In this document: positions 33,134 to 44,254 of the stretch, piece after piece
How the letters are laid out: each line of letters begins with the position of its first letter
Numbering within the stretch: position 1 is the stretch's first letter
Assembly: GCA_003586115.2 (NCBI GenBank)
Contig: QVOM02000116.1
Coordinates: 44,525,024-44,589,023, forward strand
Source: Salvator merianae
Lineage: Eukaryota; Chordata; Lepidosauria; Squamata; Teiidae
Reading direction: 5' to 3'
Length of the DNA: 64,000 bases
Notes under the pieces: generated by a model
What the model saw: only the letters and a program-made list of their open reading frames with translations
Database searches by the model: none
Told to the model about the DNA's origin: nothing
Program-made: the position numbers and the translations under genes

Positions 33134-35750
33134 TATGGTTTTCCCACTGCAATACTACTATTTAATCTGGGCCTCCTCTCCTCAGTGCCATTAACTCATA
33201 TTGCATGACTGGGTGTCAGCTCTGTGGTGCCACTGAGTTACATTGGAAGACTGGGCCTCTATGGTTTTCCTAACCCCCCAGGTGCAAATGATTTGCAAAA
33301 CACAGTGGTTTGCGGCAACTAAACCTCAGCTTTATACGGGGGCAGCTGTAGTATCTAAGAATAATGGCAGATAAATTCAATTAGTTTGTTTTTAACAACA
33401 GACTGCTCAGTTTTAGCAGTCTGGAAGTTGCTTTTATCTGGAACACATTTCTGGGTTGTGTTTCATTTTTGCTGAAGAAAAAGTACATACAGAAACAAGT
33501 GTTTCTCACAAAATGCATGATTTCTTCCAGATGATGCATACAGTGTTTGGATTAAGATATTACAAAGGCTCTTGTTTTGCCCATTGCTAGTATCCAACCA
33601 TCGTTTATATTTGCATTCTTGCATTTATACAAAAAGCATTAATCATCAAACATTATTTTCCTTCTTTCTGTTTTATTCTAATAAGGACCCTGTGGGGTAG
33701 GACAATCTGGGAGGCAGCGTCTAGCTTAAGGGAACCCATAGAACATCTGCACAAGAATGTATCATTTTCAAATCCTTCTTCATTTTTGACACATTTTTCA
33801 GGAAGTGCAAACTAGAGGTGTATGGAACACTCTTCCAAGTAATTTGGAACAGCCAGATACCCTCTTAAGCAGAGGCTGATCTATAGGTACATTTGTAGAC
33901 CTTACTGCTCTTCTAGAAGAAAGGTGCAGCCCCTACTGGGGCTCACCAGCTGCATTTCACCCTCCCCAACCTTCAATGGGCTTAAGAGGGTAGGGCCGTG
34001 CACCATCACATTATATGATGACTTTTGTTTTCAGCCCTGCAGGGTCTTCATCCAGCCCACATTAGACCTTCAAAGGGCAAGCAATGCTTGAGATAATGCA
34101 TGGTCCTACTTACTCAGGCCCAAGGAAGGCGGGAGGATTGAATCGGAACAAGTGAGCCCAGGGAAAGGACTGTGCCTAGTTCCTTATGAGCTGGTAAAAG
34201 TATGCTAGTGCATCCAAACCCCAGTCCCCACACTGGAGGATGTGTGGTTTGGAACAGCATTCTGCACACCTTTAGTACAAACCGAGGATGGCCCCAAACA
34301 GTTCGAAGAGCCACAAAAAGCAGATATTCTGAAGCTAGTTGAAAAGCTTTTGGAGTCACTTGTTACAAAAAAGGCAGTGTAGAGTGTTGTACACTCCAAA
34401 AGCATAGATTCTGGCCAGCTGTGTGTTGGTTCCAGACCCCAAGGTCAAGCTTCACCCTGGTAGCAGCAGTGAGGCAACATTTGCTATGACTTTTCTTCCT
34501 GGTGAATTGTTTGCTGAGTACTTTCAACAGAAAAATATCCAGAAGCAGGAACTGGTGAGGTTCTCTACTGCCACCACAGCAGCACAGCTGCTCCACATTT
34601 TGGAAAAACGGAGAAAGGTTTGGGAAAGGAAAATATTGCTATATCACTGGAGCAATTTTTGTTCCTCTCATCACAGACCACTCCAAAAATAGTGAATATG
34701 GACTTTTGAAATGTTACAGTTTGAACAAAAATTGCACCAATTATGTGGAGGTGCTTTCATTAAGTGTCATGAATGTGCAGGTTTTCACTGCTACTATGTG
34801 TCAAAAGATCATTGCAGTGGTCTCTCACAAATATGCAAAACTTATCGTTGTTAATCCACAAATGATGCAGTACTGTAAATCTGACAGGATGTAAGTAAAC
34901 ACTCCTTTCCACTTTCGTGGAAAGCTTGGAAAAAACAAGCAGCACCAGTGAAGGACCTGATTTCAAGCTTTTGATTTAGAGCAACAACTATACACATGTC
35001 CAAATTCTTAGAATTTTCTTTCTTTTAGAAAGCATGAGCCCAGAAGGAGCAAACAAATCAAGAGGGAAGACCCAACCATTTTTTTAAAGACCTAAGATGC
35101 ATAAAACCTCTGAGTTTCAGCAAGTTCAAACTAATTTTATAAACCGTTCACCCAGCTCTATTTTCCGTTTCCCATCTCATTTTCTTTTCTAGCTAAAAAC
35201 AAACACAGCAAATACCACTAGACCTTGAAAAACACATTAAAATCGTGCTCATGGTTCCTCCTTCTTTCAATATATCTCTGCTAAATTGAAACACTGCTAT
35301 ATTTCCGAAGTGACAGCTTTAAAAGAAAAAGATGACACCAAGTTTGAACTTCGAAAAAGGAAATTAGAAGTATCTTGGCATATTTTCAAAAGTTTGGCCA
35401 GGGGAACCCCATGATCTCTTGTGTCAAGAACATGGATTGCTAGCATCTTCCAAAAATACACTGTGTGCTGCATTTTGGAAGGAAATAATAAAAAATTACA
35501 GCCCTTCTGCTTGGAGCAGGAACAAAACGGTAGTGTTGATTTCAAATCCAAAGATGATTTTCTTTAAACAAGCTTTACTGCTTATGGTCATTTCTTTTAC
35601 CACAGGGTATATTAAATATGACATTTTTTCATGCACGTACATCTTCAAGAAGCTTTGTGAAGAGACATGAGTTTAGCAATTCTCTGTCTTCTTTCTGAAC
35701 CCACAACCCGTCTGGTCTTTCAGTGTATTACGAGAGAAACAGAATACAAT
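33134..35750. other. Noncoding DNA, little recognised
   Basis: A short segment at about 33680-33740 ('aggaccctgtggggtagg') resembles a common reptile repeat tail. At 34215-34378 a frame without stop reads VPTLEDVWFGTAFCTPLV and continues to KLVEKLLESLVTKKAV before a stop. The nearby frame 34423-34692 is also open. These might be a decayed retrocopy, but I recognise no protein and do not call a gene. Confidence 0.35.
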
Positions 35751-35764
35751 AATTTTGAGTCATC

Positions 35765-36490
35765 TGCAGCCTCATGCTCAATAGCATGACCTGCTTGATC
35801 AGAACAATGACCCATCTAGTCTAGCAGCCTGTTCTTATAGTAGCAAACAAGTTGCATATGAATGCAATAAAGAATGTGAGCACAATAGCATACCTTGATC
35901 ACAGGTGGTCAGTAAACTGACCCTTAGAGGCATACCATCTTTTACATTGGAAGCCACCCCTAAAGCCTTGTCTTTAGTGAATTTGTCCAACCCATTTTCA
36001 ATGCTATCCAAGCAGGTGACCAGCACCACATCTGGTAGTAGCAAATTCCATACCTTTGTGTATTATGTAGGGGGAAAAAACCAATTTTGTATTTGCCCAA
36101 AGATCATCTTCATCTGATGATTTTTGGTTCTGGTATTTTGGATGCAAAAGAAAAAAAAAATTCTCTACTCATATTTTGCATGTAATTTAGTTATAATTTT
36201 ATTATTTATTTAAAACATTTACTGCTTCCCATTAAAGAATCCTGAAGCCATTCCAAAAACTGAGATTATAAAGAAGAGTGATAACTTTGATCGCATCCTT
36301 TCTTATATTCCGTATGATAAACTTTTCCTCATAGGGAAGTGCCTTTAACTCCCTGATAATTTTAGTTGTCCTTTGTTGCACCTTCGTATTCCGCTATATT
36401 GTTTGGAAGTGTGGTAGCCAAAAGTGTACAAAATATTCCAAACACAGCTCCATCTTCTGGGTGGCATAGCAGTGCAAAATAATATCATTT
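35765..36490 (-). pseudogene. CR1 LINE 3' part, decayed
   Basis: The 3' end is at 35765-35830 ('gcttgatcagaacaatgacc', 'catctagtctagcagcct'). It continues through 'aatttgtccaacccattttc' (35980) and the coding end, where 'gaagtgtggtagccaaaagt' and 'gtacaaaatattccaaacac' at 36400-36450 reverse-complement to the CR1 ORF2 C-terminal region. An AT-rich stretch interrupts it near 36125-36240. Many stops; inactive. Confidence 0.7.
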
Positions 36491-36494
36491 ATTC

Positions 36495-38245
36495 ATAGTA
36501 GCGAGTAGTGGTTGAGGGCACATTAGTTACCAAGAACTGCTGTGTGGAGATCTGTTGTGCTTCAAAGAAGCTTGAATTCACCTTTGATCCATTAAATCTC
36601 TGCACAATACTTCCAGGTACTTTTCAACAAATTTGTGGTTGCCTGTCACTAATAAGTGCAGTGTGTGCCCGACAATTCTATGAGAGCATGGCTCTCCTGC
36701 TGAACATGGAGTTGACAACAGAATTCGGAGGTCCTATTGTCCCTTAGGATGCCATTGAAGTGCCTGAAAATAATAAAATGACTGCTTAACTTGTAGATGC
36801 CACAAAAACTCATGCTGTACTTGGCCAAAAGTCTGTCTTATTTGGCTGTGTTCTTAGTGACCCAGTATCTCAGACAACTACACAAAGAAGACTTTTCTCA
36901 TGTTCTCCCAGGAGCTGATGATTTGTTTAATTATTATGATAATTGGCTTCTTCTGCAATAGCATTGGTTGCCTCTGGCCAGGCAGAGAAATATACAAGAT
37001 AATGATGGTGGAACATTGGCTATTGTTGGGAAACAATGCAGTACGATGGTAAAAAAATGGAAGATAAATGTTCTGTATAATCATCGTATCACAGCAGTTT
37101 GTCATGAGATACCACTTGCTTGTTACCTTTTCCAGAGGCCTTTGTGGACCACGTGTCTGGTTGATCACTAGACAAAGCAAGATGTTGGGGTAAATCAGGT
37201 GTTTTGAACTAGAATTGTTATTCCTTATGATTACTGTCTGTTTTAACTGGGGATGATGGGAACTGTAGTAGAAATACTACAGTCAGAAATACATGGAAGG
37301 CGCCAGGTTAAGTAAAACTAGACAAGGCAGATTGCTGATGACATTGACAAAGATTTCTTATGCTTCTGTGTTGAATAGTGAGACTATCAGGGTCTCATAT
37401 CTCGCCCCTTTACATGCAGTGAATGAATGAATGTTTAAATAAAGAATCAAATTAAAAGCAAAACAACATTATACAACATAAAGTGACTAATGCTTGATTT
37501 GCACAATGATTTTGGTTACAAAACTGAACTTTATTGCTTGCAGAATCTCGATATAAAGAGTATCCAAAGCTCTTATAATGGTAAACAGAAGGGCAGAGTT
37601 AAGGTTATTTAGGCTGTCGGGATTATCGGTGGCATTTCAGTTCCCAGTCACGCAGTCCAGAAACATATTTGCCATTTTTAATCTTTAATAACTCCAATGG
37701 CTGACTAGCAAAAAGTATTTTCAGACTCATTCATTTCTGCAGTACTGCCAAACAGTATCCCTTTTATAGACTCTGCATACTTAAGAAAATTTATTATTTC
37801 TACACATTGTTTTGAAGCTGGATAATGTCTTTTGTCAAGAGCAACCATAATATTTTGCATAATTCCAATTCTAATGAAAAATAGTGGTTTATATACTGAT
37901 TTCATTTGACTTGTTCCATTTCAGTTTTAGAACTCATTAAAATGTAAATGATAGCAATGGGGAAATCATTCAATTTATGCTTTTTATGGGGATATTTAAA
38001 AAAGGTTTGCACCAAAACCAGCACTGTTTTCCATCCAATACTAGGGGGAGACATGCAACAAGGCATTTGGTGTTTTTGGAAATGCAATGTTGTACAAACC
38101 CTAAATACTATATTTGGATTTAGATTCCAGTTTTAGTCTGAATTTTATTTTCTTGAGTGCATGATCATGTCTGTATGTGGTAATCTGTTTGCCTGCAATC
38201 TACCCTGAGTTCAAAGACTTGATGAAAGGCATGATATGCCTTCAA
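36495..38245. other. Noncoding DNA, little recognised
   Basis: At 37205-37310 a decayed hAT-like MITE half ('ggggatgatgggaactgtag') is visible. The 79-residue frame at 36508-36747 is unrecognised. Around 37530-37700 the sequence is repeat-poor. Confidence 0.4.
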
Positions 38246-38248
38246 CCT

Positions 38249-38698
38249 AAAGGATGTTTCTATACTTGCATGGGAGAACCGTCCAACTGCTTTGACTGGA
38301 CTGGTCCCAGTCACTGGCCTGGAAAAAGGCTGTCCACATTTGGATGGCCTGTTATGAGAAGGCCCCACACTGTTCCGAAACTCACGTAACGTTCCTGGCC
38401 TTGGAGCCCTAGGGGTCCCAATTCATTGGTGCAGTTTTGTCTATGCCGAAATGAATCTCCCTGTTCGAGCAGCCTGCAGAGCTGTGCACCCTTCCACATG
38501 CCTCCCTGGACTGGTCTAGCCACCCCAGGAATGCCAGTCAACCTGTAAAAGCATTTTGGGTACCCAGGCTGGGCTACGCTGCGTTCAGTGCGGATGCAGG
38601 AGCCTACCATGGGGCGGGGCGTCTCGAGAATGCACTGGAATGCAAAGAGTGGGCCATGCAACGCACCATTCCTAGGGTAAATGCAAAAAGGCCCAAAG
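38249..38698. mobile_element. Family A element (442 bp) with 4-bp TSD
   Basis: The body is 38253-38694, with ends GATGTTTCTATACTTGC and (reverse complemented) GGGCCTTTTTGCATTTACC. AAAG flanks it at 38249-38252 and 38695-38698. The interior is GC-rich and differs from the 60558 copy in much of its core ('gactggactggtcccagtca', 'ccctggactggtctagcca'), so it is a distinct subfamily sharing the ends. The 144-residue minus frame 38311-38745 reads through it and beyond and is not a gene. Confidence 0.75.
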
Positions 38699-39830
38699 TT
38701 TTGAGACAGAAATCTTTGGCAAGCCAAACCTGAGTATCTTGCCATTATTTCAACTAATATCAGAATTGTAAAAATCAGTTCACTGACAAGGACCTTTCTT
38801 GTGGCCTTGATGTTTCCCCCTTACTGGGATCAAAATGCCAGAGAAACTTCCATGTCCAGGCAGAGTATAACTGTAAACATTATGCTAGAGAAAACTGATC
38901 TCTTTATGAACTGATTGTGAGTTCTGTAGAAATACGCTTGTATGTGTTCTTGGAAACTGAAAGCCAGTCTAAACAGTTGATCTCATTGTCAACCGACAGA
39001 GAAATCGGCTAGCAGATAATAAGAAACAATCATATTCTGCCCCTGGGGAGTTCTGCATAGATCTAAAATGAGCCAGTCTGTCGTTTTTGAAAGAGACCTA
39101 ATTGCATATGAACCATCCATAATACAGACAAGCACAGTCGCTCTCTTTCTCATCCCAAGGTATTCATCTGCTATTTAATCCGTCTCTCCTTTCCATCCAT
39201 CACATAAATGAAATGTGGAACAGCCCCATGTTTCTTCAAGAGGCTATTAGCCTGCTAAAGCAAGTATTTGAGACTTGATTAGATTAAGTAAGTAGACATG
39301 GACGTCACATTACAAATGTACTTTCCATTTAATTTATAGCTCAAATGTCAGAAAATCTGATGAACCATAATCAGTGATAAAGGGACTCCTAGGTATCAGT
39401 CCCAGTTTATTAAGGTCAATAACATACGGCAGTGCAGTAAAATAGCTATCATGGCATTCCTGTATGTCTTTGCATTCAGGAAATCATAAATCTCATATTG
39501 TTTTGTTTTTGTAAAGGATTTTTGAGCTAAAACCACATCAGCAGATTCCCAAACCAACACAGGGCTGCTCTGAGAAAAGCCAGCTCTCTCGCTCTCTCTC
39601 TTCTTCTTCTCCCAGACAATTTGTGTAAACCCACATTATATTTTCAAAAGCCATCCAAGAACTTTTTTGCATACAGCTACTGAATCTATGTAATCATCCC
39701 CGGAAAGGCATTGGGTCATCACCGGGGCTTCTGAGCCTGCTGGGATGCTTCCCTGTGCTCCCTGGGCATGCAGGCACTCTTGCAGTGGCTTTTTTGAAAG
39801 CACAGGCTTTGTAGTCAAGGGAAGGAGTGA
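38699..39830. promoter_or_regulatory. Repeat-poor stretch, weak CNE candidate (best at 38.98-39.40 kb)
   Basis: No repeat is recognised. The part 38980-39400 contains an octamer-like ATTGCATAT, a CRE-like GACGTCAC, 'tagcctgctaaagcaa' and several ATTTAAT-type sites. The regulatory reading is only inference from the lack of repeats and the motif content. A short (TC)n lies at about 39587-39600. Confidence 0.2.
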
Positions 39831-39990
39831 TGACTATAGCTCAGTGGCAGGGCAGTTGCCCACAAAACAGAGGGTTGCTGGTTTGATTCCCTTCTCTTTC
39901 CTTAGAAGAAAGTATGGCAGAGAGCATTCCATATCCTTTGCAGAAAAACCACACAGATGTGTTCATGTGTTTGGCCAACAGTGTATCTTA
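39831..39990 (+). repeat. tRNA-derived SINE
   Basis: A pol III A box (TAGCTCAGTGG) and B box (GGTTTGATTCC) lie about 40 bases apart in 'tatagctcagtggcagggca' and 'ttgctggtttgattccc'. This is the tRNA-like head. The body runs for an uncertain distance; I see no clear 3' tail and the right end is approximate. Confidence 0.75.
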
Positions 39991-40384
39991 AAAAAACCAA
40001 TAATAAGCAGGAGGCAGAGCCCTGTTGTTGCTGGCTAGCTGCCCCCACTGCAAAGTTTTGATAGTCTGATTTATTTATTTCATTTTTTGCTACCCCAATG
40101 AAGTTGCTGCCTAGCATAAATTGCCCTGATTTACTCTCCTTCCCCCAGATTGGCCCCAGCTCTCTGCCAATTCTCAGTTTTGAAAGCACAACTTGATTTC
40201 TTCTTTCATTTTTTTCTTCCCAGTGAAGTTGCTGCCTGCCTAGACCAAGTGCCTTGGTTTGCACCCTGCTCTCCCTATTGGCCCTGCTCTCTGCCAGTTC
40301 TCAGTTTTGAGGTCTGTTAGATTTTCCTGTAGTTCACCAACACAGCAGCTGTGTGAGCAGCCTCTTTACATAACAGCTTACATG

Positions 40385-40525
40385 CAGCAGCATAGTGTAA
40401 TATTTAGAATGTAGAGCCAGGTCCAAATCACTGCCAGGCCATGAATGCTGAAGATAACTTTGGGGCACCTTCTGTTTTCTTCTTGCCGAGTCTGTCTCAC
40501 AGGGTTGAGGTAAAATGAGAGATGA
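40385..40525 (-). repeat. MIR/L2-like interspersed repeat
   Basis: Same family as 10572-10707, in opposite orientation. 'aatatttagaatgtagagcc', 'gccatgaatgctgaagat' and 'ctgtctcacagggttgaggt' follow the consensus that ends in 'acctcacagggttgttgtgagg'. Confidence 0.55.
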
Positions 40526-40557
40526 AGATATCACATTTTATTCTGAGAGGCTTAGAG

Positions 40558-40692
40558 CAGTGGTTCTCAATCTTGGGTCTCCAGATGTTGCTAAACTACA
40601 ATTCCCATCAATCCTTGCCCTGACCCCAGGAACTGGGGCTGCTGGGAGCTGTAGGCCAACAACATTAGAGGCCTAAGTTTGGGAACTACCAG
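40558..40692. mobile_element. hAT-like MITE (135 bp)
   Basis: The left end CAGTGGTTCTCAA and the reverse-complemented right end CTGGTAGTTCCCAAA are hAT-type termini. Inside, 'ctccagatgttgctaaacta', 'caattcccatcaatcc' and 'gctgctgggagctgtaggcc' form a near palindrome. The 8-bp target duplication is not conserved. Confidence 0.7.
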
Positions 40693-40815
40693 TTTGGAGG
40701 ACCAACAGGATATAAAAGTAATAGACATTTAATGCATTTAATAATGACATGGGATTTGGTTTGAGTTTTAAGTTGGCCAGCAAGCTCACATGAATCTGAG
40801 TACAAATTGTATGGA

Positions 40816-40890
40816 AATGTTGATTTATTTGTGTATTTGCATTTTTATACCGCCCTATAGCCAAAGGTCTCAGGGCAGGTTACAGCAATG
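40816..40890 (-). repeat. LINE 3' tail
   Basis: 'ttgatttatttgtgtatttg', 'catttttataccgccctata' and 'ggtctcagggcaggttaca' are the reverse complement of the 3' end of reptile L2/CR1-like elements. Confidence 0.65.
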
Positions 40891-40894
40891 AACA

Positions 40895-41450
40895 CAAAAT
40901 ACAAAGGGAACACACTAAAAACGGTAGCAGTGATTGAAAGAAGGGAGGGCTTAATGAACTGCGCACCACCCTTTAAGTATTTGAACTTGTATTATAGGAT
41001 GTATGTATTATGGTATGGTATTGACACCACTGACTAAACATTATGCGCAAAAGAGAGAGAACTTTCTTTTAGGAAAGCAGCTTATGCTTTGATCCTAATA
41101 TTTAATCTCCCAGCATGTTAAGATCAGATCCTGCTGTGACTATTCACTATCCATATAGAAACACAACTGCTGTCCTTACCATCTGATATGAGATCAGGTC
41201 TCCCATTCTGAGTTGTACAAAGCAGAAATGAAGCCTCTAACAGAAAGAAGAATATATTCTCTTTTTCTTGGAGAAGATCCTCATTAGCCGTAGCCTAGAG
41301 GCTTCATTAGGGATTTCAGAGAGAAACTTTGGTCAATAAATTAAAGGCCATATGACTGATCAAATCTACATAAATTTGCATATAGTAAAAACAGCTGTTT
41401 TTAGGGAGGAGGGCACATTATTATTTTAAACAAAGGGGAAAGCCTCTTCT
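40895..41450. other. Unassigned noncoding DNA
   Basis: No gene or recognisable repeat. Confidence 0.45.
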
Positions 41451-41451
41451 A

Positions 41452-41637
41452 AGACTGTGTGTGCATGCAGTAAGGAAAAAAAGCACCCAAGGCAGGCTGG
41501 AGACAGATTAGAGAAGGTTTGAAGATGGGATCGTTCACATGCCCTTCCCCCTGTTATGAATAGTCTAGGCTAGAAAAAGCGGATTAGAGATGGGGTGAGA
41601 ACACAAGAGCCACACACTACAGTTTCGGAGGCACTTT
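41452..41637. mobile_element. Family F element, cut by a family B piece
   Basis: 'ctgtgtgtgcatgcagtaag', 'aaaaaaagcacccaaggcag' and 'gatgggatcgttcacatgcc' match 52014-52145. The right half reverse-complements to the 47100-47215 and 26757-26895 sequences. It runs without a gap into a family B fragment at about 41636. Confidence 0.65.
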
Positions 41638-41915
41638 CTGCGCTCAGAGTGATCTGGATCAGTGGGTCTGCGCCAGCCAAGTCTGCTGGTCCAGATCACA
41701 GCATGCATTGTCAGCACCGGCCCTGAAGCTTGCACTGGCCAGAACCCAGCTGCCTGCAGCTGGATCTGGCACTGCATGGAAGGCAGCTGGGCAGCCGCAG
41801 CAGTCCAGGGACAGAGCCAGGAGGGTTGGCTCCCGGGAAAGTGCTGCCAGTGTCAGCCTCCACTGCCACACCCATGCAGTTTTTTGGGCAGCCCTGTGGA
41901 AGTGGTAACCTAGTA
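41638..41915. mobile_element. Family B fragment
   Basis: The stretch 'tttctgcgctcagagtgatc' and 'tggatcagtgggtctgcgcc' matches the terminal part of family B. It continues into GC-rich sequence ('gcactggccagaacccagct') and no second end is visible. The overlapping frames on both strands are not genes. Confidence 0.55.
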
Positions 41916-41919
41916 GTCC

Positions 41920-42950
41920 TCTCATTCCTCTGCTGTCAAAGTGCATAACACATCTGCTTTCATTCTCTTTTTTCATGTCTTTTTTCATGTCTCAGTGCTA
42001 TACTCCAGCATCCAAAAAAGAGAATGTCCTTATTAGAATCTTGACAGCTCATAGCTTCACTATCTTCTCCTTAATTTGGGCACATGGAGGTGTGATGAGG
42101 ACAACCCAGAGCCACTGCCTCTCTCAAATGCCGTACTAAGCACGGGCAATCCTTAGCATTTGCAGAACCCCTCAATTTTTCAGTTTGAAAGGTTATGTGA
42201 GTTGTCAGTGGAGGGCTCTTAATGTCTACAGTGTTGAAAGATACTTACTCCATTAAATGAAAGCAGTCTTTTAATTCCGTTTGGTGCCAGCCATTCACTT
42301 ATCACTATCCCGCAGCATTCTGCATCCTAAATGAAACCTGCCAACTGCTTAGAGTCACAACTGCGATTAATTTAGTTACTAGAAGAATCGCCCCAACGTC
42401 TTCCTCTAGCTGCCGATCGGCTGCTTTCATGCTGTGCTGTGTGGGTGACTTTTCTTCTTAGTAAGAAAGGGCAGCCATTTAGAAGTTACAATGAAAGATG
42501 TGAATTTCACCCCCTCACCTCACTGGAGTTGTTACCTGCTTACAGCAATGCACTGACAGCTCTTCGGAAGCCACAACTGGCTGAATTCTCTTTAAGACCT
42601 AAACACCAAAGGCCATTCTGTGGTTCTTTGGCCCCTGATTGCTTCTGGGCAATAATGAATGGCCTTTCCTGCCACTACTTGTAATTTCTTGTTTTTTCAG
42701 TTTCGCATTTTTATTTTATTTATTTTTTTGAGCTTTCATGGAACACTCTTCGTGATTCATTAATAGTCAGACCTACACATTTCTATCCTTCTTCAAATAG
42801 CATGGAGATTGTGGCCATCTCGAGTGCTCTGAGGTTCCTTCAGAAGTTCCTCTCTGGTGTGCATACTGGTTCTTCAATTCTTCTTATCTATCAGATACTT
42901 TTCTCTCTTTTTTTTTTCTCTCTAGATCATGCCTTGCTCCCCTGATCCCT
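41920..42950. other. Noncoding DNA; repeat-poor near 42.34-42.70 kb
   Basis: No repeat is named. The part from 42340 to 42680 keeps several CpGs ('actgcgattaatttagttac', 'gccgatcggctgctttcat') and might be conserved noncoding DNA. A T-rich run lies at about 42901-42923. Confidence 0.35.
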
Positions 42951-42952
42951 TA

Positions 42953-43483
42953 GGGCCTTTCTGCACTTACCTTAGATCCGTATTAGGAGCCCTCATAGTC
43001 AACTTCAGGGCCTCATCAATCCGCACATAAGTTCGGATCTGTGAGGCTTTCCCCACCACTGGAATGTTCCATCTGCATTAGACAGAGCATAATCTAGATC
43101 AGGGGGACCCTGATCTGGATCACCAGTAGACTGGTGATATTAAGGTCTACTGGCAGAACAGCTGGGCTGAGTCCAGAACATGGAGCCAAGGAGAAAGCAT
43201 GTCTGTGTTCCCGGCTACTGGGGGAACCCATTTTGTTCGGATCATCAAAGTGCAGCACAAAAATGGGTCCCCTATGGGTTCTGAGGATAGGAACTTTTGT
43301 TCCTAGTGCTTTAGAGTTCTTGGAGTCAGACCTCAAAACTCATGCAAGCTTTGGGGTCAGCACAGCACTGGTCATGCAGACAGTGCTGTTCCAGACCACA
43401 CCTTGCCATGTTCCAGGCCAGCAGGCCTCACTGGTCCAGATCCACTGGCCCGGAACAAGGTGTGGGATGTGCAGAAAAGCCCC
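42953..43483. mobile_element. Family B non-autonomous DNA transposon (531 bp)
   Basis: The left end GGGCCTTTCTGCACTTACC and the reverse-complemented right end GGGGCTTTTCTGCACATCCC are inverted repeats, with TTA outside the left end and TAA outside the right. The interior holds 'agtagactggtgatattaag', the paired blocks 'gggaacccattttgtt' and 'acaaaaatgggtcccc', and 'ccagatccactggcccgg'. It is the best-preserved B copy. The frame at 43134-43502 crosses the right end and is not a gene. Confidence 0.85.
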
Positions 43484-43760
43484 TAATTTCAGTGCCTCCT
43501 AGGATTATTTCTCCGTCCTCACCCTGCTTTTGAAACTGACAGATTTCACTTCTTTCTTTTTATTCTTTAAACCCACCACATCAGCTCAGTCACTTGTTTT
43601 GAGGAACTTTTCCACTGAGATGTTGCGACACCTAAATGATGAGGAACAGCCACATATATGACCCAGACACATAAGGAGATTTAAAGCCGTAATCGATCCT
43701 CTTCCAGAACTCATGCCTATGATAGTTTGATAAAAACAATGTTTCTTTTGCTCAACAGCA

Positions 43761-43893
43761 GAAAATTCAGGGTGGAGTCCCACCCTTCTTCCCCGGATGT
43801 CCCAGCGGTTTCACGGACGTTTTAATACTCAGCTCACCTCATGGCTGGAGGCAACGGACAACCGCCTCTATACGCGGTTAGACCCACCACATG
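43761..43893 (+). CDS. Candidate internal coding exon, gene unknown
   Basis: A strong acceptor (pyrimidine-rich 'tgtttcttttgctcaacag') is followed by about 130 bases open in one frame (codons from 43761) and then by ATG/GTAAGT, a strong donor at about 43893. The frame has about 44 codons. It begins ENSGWSPTLLPRM, continues SQRFHGRFNTQLTSWLEA and ends TDNRLYTRLDPPH. It keeps seven or more CpGs, unlike its flanks, as coding or constrained DNA tends to. The other two frames contain stops. I do not recognise the protein and see no neighbouring exon. The exact acceptor is ambiguous because the site reads CAGCAG. A chance open frame or an exapted repeat remains possible. Confidence 0.4.
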
Positions 43894-44118
43894 GTAAGTT
43901 TTTAAAACTGACATCATGTAGGCTCACTCTCTATTTGGTTTCTCTGTCTCTTCCTTAAAAGAGGGAGAAAGCATTTGGGGAGAAAATATAATATGAAGGA
44001 TTTCTACTTGTAGCAACTAAGCTGGAAGGTTCTCTTCATATATTTAAATATTCCTACGCCACTGTCCACCATGATTCCCAGCCAATGTCTTATTTAGCCC
44101 ATAACACTGTAAAATGTT

Positions 44119-44252
44119 TTAGGCTGCATCCGGACATCCCTTACTTATTCCGCTATTTTTGGATATTCTGGAATAAAGCAGTTCTGGGAGTGCTTTATTC
44201 CAGAATATCCAAAAATAATGGACTAAGTAAGTGACATCTGGATACAACCTTA
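44119..44252. mobile_element. Family E Tourist-like MITE with TTA duplication
   Basis: The body is 44122-44249. The left arm GGCTGCATCCGGACATCCC pairs with the reverse-complemented right arm GGTTGTATCCAGATGTCAC. The pairing continues through 'ttttggatattctggaataa' to the middle. TTA flanks both sides, which fits the TWA target of PIF/Harbinger elements. No coding capacity. Confidence 0.75.
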
Positions 44253-44254
44253 GT

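Noticed and set aside
34215..34692. Possible processed pseudogene (peptide VPTLEDVWFGTAFCTPLV)
   Set aside because: I could not match it to any family; a stop separates the two open parts and there is no poly(A) tail or target duplication.
38311..38745. 144-residue minus-strand frame
   Set aside because: Runs across most of a family A element; GC-rich elements leave chance open frames.
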